NCBI GenBank assembly: GCA_016183765.1
Contig: JACPEA010000011.1
Coordinates: 496,001 to 560,000, forward strand
DNA length: 64,000 bases
Source of the DNA: Bacteroidota bacterium
GTDB taxonomy: Bacteria; Bacteroidota; Bacteroidia; Chitinophagales; Chitinophagaceae
Direction: 5' to 3'
Shown here: piece after piece, positions 17,976 to 26,310 of the stretch
How the letters are laid out: the number at the start of each line of letters is the position of its first letter
Numbering within the stretch: position 1 is the stretch's first letter
Program-made: the position numbers and the translations under genes
Notes under the pieces: model-generated
The model's input: only the letters and a program-made list of their open reading frames with translations
Told to the model about the DNA's origin: nothing
Database searches by the model: none

Positions 17976-19589
17976 TTATTCGTATGCTAATTCAATCGCC
18001 TTCTGTAACGCATTATATATTACGGGCATTCCCTTTTTAAACTCTTCTTCGGAATTGATCGACTCAACAACAGTTAACGCGAGATTCACCTTATCCTTAT
18101 TTCCCTTCATTTGATTCACTTCTTCGTGCGTTTTGCGAAAGGTCGTGGGATAATACATCTCTATAGCCTCAACGGGTAATTCATGAATATGCACATCGTC
18201 AACAAGCCAATTGTGTGTTTTCTTAAACATATCGTAAGATTTCTTTTTTGCCGGATCTATTTTGTCCAACAGAAAAATCACCTTATCCCTATATACCCCG
18301 TTAGTTAATAAAGGCGTATAGCACTGATGAATGCAATGGTAAATATCCTTATGCTTCTCATGATCGCCGCGAGCGAATATTACTTTTATAGCGGAACATT
18401 TTTTATTGCCTTTAAAAAGTTTCTCTATCAATCCCTTGAGCAATGTAAATTCAGTCTGACCCTCGACAACTAAAAAATTACTTGGCAGGAGAATATCCTG
18501 CGGACTACCACCAAGCAGTTGATAAATAGAATTAAGCTGTTCTTGTTCAGTTGCAATTTCTAACAGTTCAGATATGCCATCCTCTTTATCAACCCGATAT
18601 ATTTTTTGGTTGTCGAAAATTTCATTAGCGAAAATCGATGAGTGTGAGTTAATAAATACCTGGCCACCGTTATCTACAATATCTCTTAAGGCAGATTTTA
18701 ATGCTCGTTGTGCAGTTGGATGTAGGTGTAGCTCTGCTTCGTCGATCAAAAAAGTGAAATTTCTTGCTATACCTTTTTCTTTTCGATAATCCGCATAGGC
18801 TTGGACTATTGCGAGCATCACTGCTCGTTGCATACCATCTCCTTTATGTTCGGCTTTGGTCTTTATGCCATCGTCAACCTCTGTCTCAAACTTCTTCAAC
18901 ATATCCTCTATTGCCGGATTCTCAATGTGAAATTGTACTTTCGCATTTTCATCAAATTGCTTCGCCAGATAAAACTCTACTTTCTTTTCAAGTAAATTTA
19001 CTGACTGACGGAAATCCGATGTAGTGCCGTTAAAAAGCTCATCAAACAATTCTATAAATGCCCTGTACTTGGGATCGTTATCAACCATGTCCTTCAATAC
19101 ATCAGCGAGCATTTCTGCGATAGGTGATTTGGCTTTATATCCTGCAACATCTGATAGTCGTTGGCGAGTTGTAACATAAACAATCTTCGGAAGGAAGTAA
19201 TTTAAAGCTGTGTCTATACCTCTTGGGTTTCCCTTGTTGTCCCCATTCACAATAAGGGTCCGTTTATCAGTCTCACTATCTTTTTCTATGATAAATTCAT
19301 CAGCACCTTCTAAAGTTTTTTCCATCGTGGTTTTGTAAGCACCGTCTGGAAGAGCTACTATCCCGGCTTGTACATCACTAAAGTGTAGCCTAACCTTAAT
19401 AGGCAACTCGTAGTTGTGATTTCTATAGGAAGACTTATCAGTTTTACCAGAATCAAACCAATCAAGAGCATCGAACAAATTTGTTTTGCCATGATTATTC
19501 TTCCCAACAAATATGTTCATATCGCTGACGGCAAAATCATACTTCTTAATTGATTTGAAGTTCTCGACTTCTATGCGAGTAATTTTCAT
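17976..19589 (-). CDS. OLD-family ATPase/TOPRIM nuclease
   Basis: This 537-residue protein has an ABC/RecF-type ATPase with the family start MKITRIEVENFKSIKKYDF, Walker A GKNNHGKT (residues 29-36), ABC-like signature GDGMQRAVMLA (250-260), Walker B FLIDEAELHLHP (Asp283, Glu284) and switch His in NSHSSIF. A TOPRIM domain follows: FLVVEGQTE (Glu376, Glu380) and later LLDKID (Asp442, Asp445). OLD proteins of this layout cut or nick DNA and appear in phage defence (for example GajA of Gabija). No UvrD-like GajB is adjacent; instead three nuclease-like genes follow in the operon. It is the promoter-proximal gene of this AT-rich cluster. Confidence 0.85.
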   Translation of the reverse strand: MKITRIEVENFKSIKKYDFAVSDMNIFVGKNNHGKTNLFDALDWFDSGKTDKSSYRNHNYELPIKVRLHFSDVQAGIVALPDGAYKTTMEKTLEGADEFIIEKDSETDKRTLIVNGDNKGNPRGIDTALNYFLPKIVYVTTRQRLSDVAGYKAKSPIAEMLADVLKDMVDNDPKYRAFIELFDELFNGTTSDFRQSVNLLEKKVEFYLAKQFDENAKVQFHIENPAIEDMLKKFETEVDDGIKTKAEHKGDGMQRAVMLAIVQAYADYRKEKGIARNFTFLIDEAELHLHPTAQRALKSALRDIVDNGGQVFINSHSSIFANEIFDNQKIYRVDKEDGISELLEIATEQEQLNSIYQLLGGSPQDILLPSNFLVVEGQTEFTLLKGLIEKLFKGNKKCSAIKVIFARGDHEKHKDIYHCIHQCYTPLLTNGVYRDKVIFLLDKIDPAKKKSYDMFKKTHNWLVDDVHIHELPVEAIEMYYPTTFRKTHEEVNQMKGNKDKVNLALTVVESINSEEEFKKGMPVIYNALQKAIELAYE

Positions 19590-19734
19590 AAGCCAGTTTG
19601 GTTATAATTTATAGATCGGCTTAACAGCCGACAGATTGAGCGATTAAAGGATTTAGATGTGCGTGGGGGGAAGGGGGATTGTCAAAATACGAAGCCTATC
19701 TTAAATTATCAAACTTTTAATATGTAAAAGGAGG

Positions 19735-19765
19735 TCGGGCCTATAGCTCAGTTGGTTAGAGCACC
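19735..19765 (+). repeat. Inverted copy of tRNA(CAU) 5' half
   Basis: Thirty-one bases, covering the acceptor 5' strand and whole D-arm, are identical to the start of the tRNA at 19904-19977 but on the opposite strand. The copy stops before the anticodon arm. A short GGCCCGA at 19797-19803 could pair with its 5' end, but no tRNA fold results. Confidence 0.85.
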
Positions 19766-19787
19766 AATTAGGGTAATCTCCAAGCCC

Positions 19788-19847
19788 TTTATTGCGGCCC
19801 GATTGAAGAATCTATCTCCTGAACCTGTTTATTGCGAGTTTTATTGC
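19788..19847 (+). repeat. Three TTTATTGC direct repeats near tRNA
   Basis: TTTATTGC occurs at 19788, 19828 and 19840 within 60 bp, between the tRNA fragment and the tRNA. Such clustered short repeats near a tRNA often mark integrase binding in an attachment site, but no integrase gene is in the window. Confidence 0.4.
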
Positions 19848-19854
19848 AACCTCT

Positions 19855-19892
19855 AAAAACAACAAAGGCCTCCAACTGAATGAAAGCCTTTG
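19855..19892 (-). terminator. Terminator after tRNA(CAU)
   Basis: On the minus strand CAAAGGC pairs with GCCTTTG, closing a stem-loop, and the sequence TTGTTTTTAG follows. It lies 12 bp past the tRNA 3' end. Confidence 0.6.
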
Positions 19893-19903
19893 CAGACGTG
19901 AAG

Positions 19904-19977
19904 TGGGCCCACCAGGGCATGATCCTGGGACCCCCTGATTATGAGTCAGGTGCTCTAACCAACTGAGCTATAGGCCC
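19904..19977 (-). tRNA. tRNA with CAU anticodon (Met elongator or Ile2)
   Basis: This 74-base tRNA folds fully: acceptor GGGCCTA / TGGGCCC, D-arm GCTCAGTTGGTTAGAGC, anticodon stem CCTGA / TCAGG around loop CTCATAA (anticodon CAT), and T-stem CCAGG / CCTGG. CCA is not encoded. It lacks initiator features, so it is elongator tRNA-Met or the lysidine-modified tRNA-Ile2; sequence alone does not settle which. The T-loop reads ATCATGC instead of TTCRANY, with T54 and A58 both exchanged. Its 5' half is copied in inverse orientation at 19735-19765. Confidence 0.88.
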
Positions 19978-20152
19978 GAATAACATTTCTGCTATTCAAG
20001 GCGGCAAAAATAGAGAAAAGACCAGTAAAATCTGAATTGAAAATTTGAAAATTTGAAAATCAAGCCATTACTTGCCTGCATATTGGTAGCTGAATACCAT
20101 TTAACCATGGCAAATCAGCATTTTCAAATTTTCTCATTCTCAAATTTTCAAA

Positions 20153-20761
20153 TTGACCAAAAACATCCTATTCGACCTCGGCGGGGTTTTTATGAACCTC
20201 GATTTTGGTCTGACCGAGCGGGCATTCATCGATCTCGGTGTTACGGCATTTCCCGGCATGTTCAACCAGCACCATTCCAACGACCTGTTCGAGCAACTGG
20301 AGACCGGCAAGATCAGCGACCAGGAATTCTACGACGTATTCCGCCAGGAATCTGGCATTGCTTTGACCGATGAGCAGATCAGGCAGGCCTGGAACGCATT
20401 GATGCTCGATTTTCCGCAGGAGCGGCTCGACTGGCTGGCCGGGATCAGGGATAAATACCGGGTCTACCTGTTCTCCAATACCAACAGCATCCATTACGAC
20501 GCTTTCACGGAGATCCTTGCCCGGGAAAATAACTGTACTGATTTTGACAGCTATTTCATCAAAGCCTATTATTCCCATACCCTGGGCATGCGGAAACCCT
20601 ATGTGGGATCGTATCAGAAAATACTCGCAGAACAGCAACTGGACCCCGCCGAAACCCTGTTTATAGATGATACCGCGAAAAACCTGGTGGGGGCGAGTGA
20701 GGCAGGTCTGCAGACCCTGCATTTGGTGGGGCCGAGGACGGTTTTGGATCTGGGGCTTTGA
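20153..20761 (+). CDS. HAD-superfamily hydrolase (YihX/epoxide-hydrolase-like)
   Basis: This 202-residue cytoplasmic phosphatase-like protein shows HAD motif I as ILFDLGGVFMNLDF (nucleophile Asp8), a helical cap, motif II VYLFSNTN, the motif III Lys in MRKPYVGSYQ, and motif IV FIDDTAKN. This pattern fits the subgroup containing E. coli YihX-type sugar-phosphate phosphatases. The start is a TTG at 20153; no in-frame ATG exists before motif I. Upstream (20036-20152) is an inverted arrangement of AAATTTTCAA words. The substrate is unknown. Confidence 0.88.
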   Translation: MTKNILFDLGGVFMNLDFGLTERAFIDLGVTAFPGMFNQHHSNDLFEQLETGKISDQEFYDVFRQESGIALTDEQIRQAWNALMLDFPQERLDWLAGIRDKYRVYLFSNTNSIHYDAFTEILARENNCTDFDSYFIKAYYSHTLGMRKPYVGSYQKILAEQQLDPAETLFIDDTAKNLVGASEAGLQTLHLVGPRTVLDLGL

Positions 20762-20768
20762 ATGGCGA

Positions 20769-20797
20769 ATTCAAAAGTCAAAAGTCAAAAGTCAAAA
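20769..20797 (+). repeat. AAAAGTC heptamer tandem repeat
   Basis: Four consecutive copies of AAAAGTC or near-copies occur just after the HAD gene stop. The same heptamer builds the inverted repeat at 57451-57530, 37 kb away. Confidence 0.75.
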
Positions 20798-20828
20798 GGG
20801 ACTGGTGGGTAGGTTGAGAGGGAAAGAT

Positions 20829-21086
20829 TTATTTAACTTCCTCAAAATCAATGTAATCGTCGCTTTTGGCGGCGGATTCTTTGGCGGCTGCTTGTTGGGC
20901 TTGAGCTTGTGCCTGGGCCTGCTGTTGCTGCTGGCGGTACTGCTGCTGTTGCGCCTGCTGCATTTCCTGCATCTTGCGGAGATTGTCTTTAACCTGCGAA
21001 GTGGCTTTGCTCACGGGGATCACCAGCTCAAATATGAATTTGTAAGCCAGGTAGATCAGGAAACCGTATAAGATCATCTTGAACAT
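20829..21086 (-). CDS. DUF4834-type small membrane protein
   Basis: This 85-residue protein has one N-terminal membrane helix (MILYGFLIYLAYKFIFELVI), then a short basic stretch, and a long Gln/Ala-rich low-complexity tail (QQQYRQQQQQAQAQAQAQQA), ending DDYIDFEEVK. This layout fits the DUF4834 family of Bacteroidota, of unknown function. The ATG at 21086 is chosen because the frame upstream (to 21200) overlaps the region leading to rimP and does not look coding. ATG 21077 is an alternative. It is divergent from rimP. Confidence 0.7.
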   Translation of the reverse strand: MFKMILYGFLIYLAYKFIFELVIPVSKATSQVKDNLRKMQEMQQAQQQQYRQQQQQAQAQAQAQQAAAKESAAKSDDYIDFEEVK

Positions 21087-21210
21087 AAGGGTGTAAAGGT
21101 AAAGAATATCGAACCGGTAACAGACGATCTTGGTATAGGAACTGTTAAAACCATTCCGGGTAACCAGGGGCCCGGTAAACGGCGAAACCCGGGCCACCAA
21201 AGAAAGAAAT

Positions 21211-21242
21211 TTGGCGGTATAGGCTCATTTACACTACATTTG
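21211..21242 (+). promoter_or_regulatory. Promoter of the rimP-nusA-infB operon
   Basis: TTG at 21211-21213 and TACATTTG at 21235-21242, spaced by 21 bp, match the Bacteroidota -33/-7 promoter. The rimP ATG is 57 bp downstream. Confidence 0.7.
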
Positions 21243-21298
21243 CACTATCAAAGAATCAACAGAAGGGAACGGCTACCGTTCCCTTCTCCTTTTTACAT

Positions 21299-21769
21299 AT
21301 GGCAAATGAAACGGCAATACAGGCCATCGAACAGATGCTGACCAGCGTGCTGGCAGAAGAACCGGAATATTTTCCCGTATCTGTCCGCATCAAACCTACC
21401 AATAATATCAAAGTGTTCATTGACGGGGACAATGGCATCACCATTGAAAAATGTGTTCGTTTTAACCGCTCCCTGTACAAACTGATCGAAGAAAGCGGCA
21501 TGTACCCCGAGGGTGAATTTTCGCTGGAAGTCTCCTCACCAGGCATCGATGAACCCCTGAAACTGCACCGCCAGTACACCAGAAATATCGGGCGCGATGT
21601 AGAGATCAGCTTTACGGACGGCACCAAAAAAGAAGGCAAACTGCTGTCGGTGGCCGAGGCAGACCTGATCATCGAACACACAGAAGGCAAAGGCAAAAAA
21701 GCTGTAACCCAGCAACTGGTGGTACCCTTCAGTAACATACAATCAACAATCGTTCAAATAAAATTCTAA
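21299..21769 (+). CDS. rimP: Ribosome maturation factor RimP
   Basis: This 156-residue cytoplasmic protein is needed for late 30S subunit assembly. The N-terminal alpha/beta domain holds IKVFIDGDNGITIEKCVRFN and the hallmark LEVSSPGIDEPLK near residues 80-92. The C-terminal SH3-like domain (GRDVEISFTDGTKKEGKL) ends at IQSTIVQIKF. The order rimP-nusA-infB is the conserved arrangement across bacteria, with nusA starting 45 bp on. Confidence 0.96.
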   Translation: MANETAIQAIEQMLTSVLAEEPEYFPVSVRIKPTNNIKVFIDGDNGITIEKCVRFNRSLYKLIEESGMYPEGEFSLEVSSPGIDEPLKLHRQYTRNIGRDVEISFTDGTKKEGKLLSVAEADLIIEHTEGKGKKAVTQQLVVPFSNIQSTIVQIKF

Positions 21770-21814
21770 ACCCGTACCGCCCCGCGGCACGGCACCGTAC
21801 TAAAAAATTGAATT

Positions 21815-23065
21815 ATGGCCAGTATCAACCTGATTGAGGCGTTCCAGGAGTTCAAAGACGCAGAGAATATCGATCGTCCAACGATGATGAAAGTGGTGGA
21901 AGATGTGTTCAAGACCCTGCTCCGTAAGAAATTCGGCAGTGATGATAATTTTGACGTGATCGTAAACGCCGAAAAAGGTGACCTTGAGATCATCCGCAGG
22001 CGTATGATCGTGGAAGATGGTGAAGTGATGGACCCCCTGGCCGAAGTAGCCTATACCCAGGCCATCAAGATCGAACCCGACTTTGAAGTAGGGGAAGAAT
22101 TGTATGAAGAAGTGGACATCCTCGATTTCGGACGCCGCGCCATCCTGGCCGCCAAACAGACCCTGGCCAGCCGTATCAGCGACCTGAAGAAGAATGTACT
22201 GATCAAGAAATATGGCGACCGCATCGGCGATATCATCAGCGCAGAAGTATACCAGGTATGGAAAAAAGAGGTATTGCTGCTGGATGAGGAAGGCAATGAA
22301 CTGATCCTGCCCAAATCGGAGCAGATCCCGCAGGATTATTTCAAGAAAGGCGAGAATATCCGCGCCGTGGTAGCCCGGGTTGACCTGAAGAACAACTCAC
22401 CGGTGATCATCCTGTCAAGGACCAGTCCGCTGTTCCTGGCCAAATTGCTCGAAATTGAGGTGCCTGAGATCTTCGACGGACTCATCGCCATCAAAAAGAT
22501 CGTTCGCGATCCGGGAGAAAGGGCCAAAGTGGCAGTGGAATCTTACGACGACCGTATTGACCCCGTGGGCGCCTGCGTGGGTATGAAAGGAAGCCGGATC
22601 CACGGTATCGTACGCGAACTGAAGAACGAGAACATAGACGTGATCAACTTTACCACCAATATCCAGCTGCTGATCCAGCGTTCCTTAACACCGGCCAAGA
22701 TCAGCTATATGGAACTGGATAATGAGAAAAAACACGCCGAAGTCTACCTCAAAGCCGACCAGGTATCCCTGGCCATCGGCCGCCGCGGGGTCAACATTAA
22801 ACTGGCCTGCGAACTGACCGGCTACGAAATTGATGTGTACCGCGAGGACGAGGAAGTGGTGGATGAGTTCGATATTGACCTGGACGAGTTCTCAGACGAG
22901 ATCGAACCATGGGTGATCGAAGAACTGAAGCGCATTGGTTGCGATACCGGCCGCAGCATCCTGAAACTGACCGCCGAGGAACTGGAAAGAAGGACCGACC
23001 TGGAGAAAGAGACCATCAACGAAGTGAGAAGAATCTTGCAGGAAGAGTTTGACAGAGAAGAATAA
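21815..23065 (+). CDS. nusA: Transcription termination/antitermination factor NusA
   Basis: This 416-residue protein binds RNA polymerase and nascent RNA. An N-terminal RNAP-binding domain (about 1-125) is followed by an S1 domain (GDIISAEVYQVWKKEVLLLD), KH1 (VGMKGSRIHGIVRELKNENI) and KH2 (IGRRGVNIKLACELTGYEID). The C-terminal tail beyond residue 345 is acidic, then has a short helix-hairpin segment (LKLTAEELERRTDLEKETIN). Length and order are normal for Bacteroidota. It is co-oriented with rimP and infB. Confidence 0.97.
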   Translation: MASINLIEAFQEFKDAENIDRPTMMKVVEDVFKTLLRKKFGSDDNFDVIVNAEKGDLEIIRRRMIVEDGEVMDPLAEVAYTQAIKIEPDFEVGEELYEEVDILDFGRRAILAAKQTLASRISDLKKNVLIKKYGDRIGDIISAEVYQVWKKEVLLLDEEGNELILPKSEQIPQDYFKKGENIRAVVARVDLKNNSPVIILSRTSPLFLAKLLEIEVPEIFDGLIAIKKIVRDPGERAKVAVESYDDRIDPVGACVGMKGSRIHGIVRELKNENIDVINFTTNIQLLIQRSLTPAKISYMELDNEKKHAEVYLKADQVSLAIGRRGVNIKLACELTGYEIDVYREDEEVVDEFDIDLDEFSDEIEPWVIEELKRIGCDTGRSILKLTAEELERRTDLEKETINEVRRILQEEFDREE

Positions 23066-23081
23066 GCAGCTATTAAGGGAC

Positions 23082-23089
23082 TATCTTTG
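23082..23089 (+). promoter_or_regulatory. Possible internal -7 box before infB
   Basis: TATCTTTG matches TAnnTTTG exactly, 98 bp before the infB ATG. No TTG lies at -33. It may give infB a promoter of its own. Confidence 0.4.
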
Positions 23090-23122
23090 TCGAATAGATA
23101 GTCTGAACGATACTTTAAAAAG

Positions 23123-23173
23123 CCCATGGACCATAGTCCATTGTTCATGGGACGTCGACCATTGACTATGGAC
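23123..23173. repeat. Inverted word repeats between nusA and infB
   Basis: Copies of CCATAGTCCATTG and its near-complement CCATTGACTATGGA, plus CCCATG...CATGGG, give overlapping imperfect hairpins in the 121-bp gap. They may attenuate transcription into infB. Confidence 0.5.
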
Positions 23174-23186
23174 TAAAAATTACTGA

Positions 23187-26099
23187 ATGTCAGAACTGAA
23201 ATTACCGAGACTGTTAGCAGCCGCCAAGGAATTCAACATTGGTCAGGATACCCTGATCGAGTTCCTGGTGAAGAAAGGATTTAACCGCGATGACCTGAAG
23301 CCCACCGCCAAGCTGCAGGAAGACCAGTACTATGCACTGCAGGCAGAGTTCCAGAGCGATAAAGTAGCGAAGAACAAAGCCGACCAGGTAGAAATACCCA
23401 AGGGAGCGGCGCAGGGTGAGCCCAAGAAGAAAAAAGACGAGGAAGAGATATCATTCAGGAAAGAAGAGAAAAAACCGGCGAAAGAAGAGCCCAAACCCGC
23501 CGAACCGGTAGTGGAAGCCCCCAAACCGGAGCCCGTAGCCGAAACACCGGTTGCCCCGCCGCCGCCGCCACCTGCCGAAGCAGAAGTAGCCAAAATAGAA
23601 GTCCCGGAACTGGAAGGTACCAAAGTGATCACCAAGATCGATCTTTCTGCGATCGACTCTTCTACCAGGCCGAAAAAGACAGCTAAGAAAAAAGAAGAGA
23701 AGGAAAAAGCGCCTGCTGTTGAGGAAGCGCCCAAAGCGGCCGTCAAGGAAGAAACACCGGCAGCACCGGTAGTACCCGCAGCGCCTGTAGTGGCTGCAGT
23801 CCCGGCGCCAGCGCCACAGCCCGAAGAAGAGACCGGACCAACCATCACCAATATCAAGGCAGAGAAACTGGAAGGACCCAAAATTCTTGGAAAGATCGAG
23901 TTGCCTGTTAACAGCGATACCCGTCCCAAACCCATGGCCAGGGATGAAAAACGCAAACGCAAACGTATTCCCGTTGACAAAGCGGGTGCTCCGGGACAAG
24001 CCGGTGCCGTTCAACGTGATGCCAATGGACGTCCTACAACCGGACCCAACCGTCCGATCGTTCCTGCCAACAACAATACCGGTGGACGCGACCGCGGACA
24101 GGGTGGCTTTAACCGCGGGGGCCAGGGAGGCAACCGTGGCGGAGGCAACCGTGGACCGGCTGTACGCAGGGAGGAAAAAGAGATCGATCAGAAAGCCATC
24201 CAGGAGAAGATCCGCGAGACCCAGGCCAAACTGGCCGGTACGGGTGGACGTGGTAAGAGCCTGAAAGCTAAATACCGCCGCGCCAAACGCGATGAAGCCG
24301 CTGAAGCCATGGGCGAGGAGACCGTTGACAACAAACTGCAGGTAACGGAATTTGTTACCGTAAGTGAGCTGGCCAACCTGATGGACGTAAGTTTTGCCGA
24401 TGTGATCGGAAAATGTATGAACCTCGGTATCATGGTATCCATCAACCAGCGCCTGGATGCGGAAGTGATTGAACTGGTGGCCAGTGAATTCGGCTTTGAA
24501 GTGGAATTCATTGGACTGGAAGATGCCGATGAAATGGAAGATGAGGACTACGAAGATGAAGAGGAAGACCTGGTTCCCAGGGCACCGATCGTAACGATCA
24601 TGGGTCACGTAGACCATGGTAAGACCTCATTGCTCGACTATATTCGAAGCGCCAATGTGGTGGCCGGAGAGGCCGGGGGTATTACCCAGCACATCGGTGC
24701 CTATGAAGTGACCCTGCCCAATGGCAAAGCCATCACTTTCCTGGATACACCGGGTCACGAAGCGTTCACCGCCATGCGTGCCCGTGGTGCCAAAGTAACT
24801 GATATCGCCATTATCGTGGTTGCGGCCGACGATGCGGTGATGCCCCAGACCAAGGAAGCCATCAGCCACGCACAGGCTGCCGGTGTTCCGATGATCTTTG
24901 CGGTGAATAAAATCGATAAGGACGGAGCCAATCCGCAGAAGATATACGAGCAGTTATCACAGATGAATATCCTGGTAGAAGCCTGGGGTGGTAAATACCA
25001 GAACCAGGAACTCTCTGCCAAACAGGGCCTGAATGTGGACCTGCTGCTGGAAAAAGTATTGCTGGAAGCAGAAGTACTTGACCTGAAAGCCAATCCCGAC
25101 AGGGAAGCTTCCGGTACCATCATCGAAGCTTCGCTGGATAAGGGCCGCGGTTATGTGGCCACCATCCTGGTACAGAACGGTACCCTGCGCCAGGGCGACC
25201 TGATCGTTTCAGGACAGCATTTTGGACGTGTGAAAGCCATGTTCAACGAGCGTAACCAGCGTATTGAAGAAGCGCCACCATCCACCCCGGTAGTGATATT
25301 GGGTCTGAACGGTGCGCCACAGGCCGGTGAGAAGTTCAAAGTGTTTGAAGACGAGGCCGAAGCCAAAGAGACCGCTACCAAACGTGCCCAGATCCTGCGC
25401 GAGCAGGGACTGCGTGCCAGGAAACATATTACCCTGGATGAGATCGGCCGCCGTTTGGCACTGGGTAACTTCAAGGAACTCAACATCATCATCAAAGGTG
25501 ACGTGGACGGTTCCGTGGAAGCCCTCAGCGACTCCCTGCAGAAACTGTCTACCGAAGAGATCGCCGTTCGCGTGGTACACAAAGGCGTGGGCCAGATCTC
25601 GGAAAGTGATGTGCTGCTGGCAACCGCATCCGATGCCATCATCATCGGCTTTAATGTGCGTCCGTCCATGCAGGCCAATAAACTGTCTGAAACAGAAGGT
25701 GTGGAGATCAAACTCTACTCCATCATCTACCAGGCCATCGACGAGATCAAGAGCGCGATGGAGGGTATGCTGGAACCCAAGTACCAGGAAAAGATCACTG
25801 CCAACGTGGAAGTGCGCGAAGTGTACAAGTTCGACAAAGCCACTGTGGCCGGCTGTTATGTACTGGAAGGAAAGATCGCCAGGAACAGCAAGATCAGGAT
25901 CATCCGCGATGGTATTGTGGAATATCCCAAAGGAGAAGGACAGAGCGCAGAGCTGGGCAGCCTGAAACGTTTCAAGGACGATGCCAAAGAAGTGGCGACC
26001 AATATGGAATGTGGTCTGACCATCAAAAACTTCAACGACCTGAAAGTAGGGGATATCGTGGAAGCGTTCGAAGAAGAAGAAGTGAAAAGGACATTATAG
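23187..26099 (+). CDS. infB: Translation initiation factor IF-2
   Basis: This 970-residue GTPase delivers initiator tRNA to the 30S subunit. The N-terminal IF2-N helix ([20 protein letters not shown]) leads into a long low-complexity stretch rich in Lys, Glu, Pro and Ala, then a Gly/Arg/Asn-rich part ([14 protein letters not shown]). A second IF2-N-like segment lies near [17 protein letters not shown]. The G domain begins at about residue 472: [20 protein letters not shown]. Beta-barrel and IF2 C-terminal domains complete it. The length is typical of Bacteroidota, in which the N-terminal spacer is long. Confidence 0.98.
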   Translation: MSELKLPRLLAAAKEFNIGQDTLIEFLVKKGFNRDDLKPTAKLQEDQYYALQAEFQSDKVAKNKADQVEIPKGAAQGEPKKKKDEEEISFRKEEKKPAKEEPKPAEPVVEAPKPEPVAETPVAPPPPPPAEAEVAKIEVPELEGTKVITKIDLSAIDSSTRPKKTAKKKEEKEKAPAVEEAPKAAVKEETPAAPVVPAAPVVAAVPAPAPQPEEETGPTITNIKAEKLEGPKILGKIELPVNSDTRPKPMARDEKRKRKRIPVDKAGAPGQAGAVQRDANGRPTTGPNRPIVPANNNTGGRDRGQGGFNRGGQGGNRGGGNRGPAVRREEKEIDQKAIQEKIRETQAKLAGTGGRGKSLKAKYRRAKRDEAAEAMGEETVDNKLQVTEFVTVSELANLMDVSFADVIGKCMNLGIMVSINQRLDAEVIELVASEFGFEVEFIGLEDADEMEDEDYEDEEEDLVPRAPIVTIMGHVDHGKTSLLDYIRSANVVAGEAGGITQHIGAYEVTLPNGKAITFLDTPGHEAFTAMRARGAKVTDIAIIVVAADDAVMPQTKEAISHAQAAGVPMIFAVNKIDKDGANPQKIYEQLSQMNILVEAWGGKYQNQELSAKQGLNVDLLLEKVLLEAEVLDLKANPDREASGTIIEASLDKGRGYVATILVQNGTLRQGDLIVSGQHFGRVKAMFNERNQRIEEAPPSTPVVILGLNGAPQAGEKFKVFEDEAEAKETATKRAQILREQGLRARKHITLDEIGRRLALGNFKELNIIIKGDVDGSVEALSDSLQKLSTEEIAVRVVHKGVGQISESDVLLATASDAIIIGFNVRPSMQANKLSETEGVEIKLYSIIYQAIDEIKSAMEGMLEPKYQEKITANVEVREVYKFDKATVAGCYVLEGKIARNSKIRIIRDGIVEYPKGEGQSAELGSLKRFKDDAKEVATNMECGLTIKNFNDLKVGDIVEAFEEEEVKRTL

Positions 26100-26100
26100 G

Positions 26101-26236
26101 AGCAGCTGTGAGCGATGGGCTATGAGCCATGAGCTTTGAGCTGCGAGCAGGAAAGGTATAGACGACATGATTTGTTCTATACCTTTTCCATTTAAAAAGC
26201 TCATAGCTCATCGCTCACCGCTCGAAGCTTAATATA
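26101..26236. repeat. Inverted GAGCTATGAGC-type words with terminator hairpin
   Basis: The left block (words such as GAGCGATGGGCTATGAGC) and right block (AGCTCATAGCTCATCGCTCA) are mutually inverted and enclose the stem GGAAAGGTATAGA / TCTATACCTTTTCC (26150-26192). This gives a long hairpin directly after infB and is a likely terminator. Confidence 0.65.
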
Positions 26237-26286
26237 TATATTTTGTTAAAAGCCCCGCCCCGCAGGCGAAACCGGGGTTGAATAAT

Positions 26287-26294
26287 TACATTTG
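26287..26294 (+). promoter_or_regulatory. -7 box that decides the parvulin start
   Basis: TACATTTG ends one base before the ATG at 26296. A transcript from it would start near 26300, so the ATG at 26311 is the more likely start codon. Confidence 0.5.
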
Positions 26295-26310
26295 AATGAT
26301 ATTGAAGTTT

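Noticed and set aside
17976-19589. Gabija system (GajA)
   Set aside because: The ATPase/TOPRIM layout fits, but no UvrD-like GajB helicase is adjacent; the partner genes are different.
19735-19810. A second tRNA gene on the plus strand
   Set aside because: Only acceptor and D-arm are present; no anticodon arm or T-arm can be folded.
23451-24617. Long minus-strand open frame inside infB
   Set aside because: It is antisense to the well-supported IF-2 gene, has no recognisable domain and arises from codon bias.
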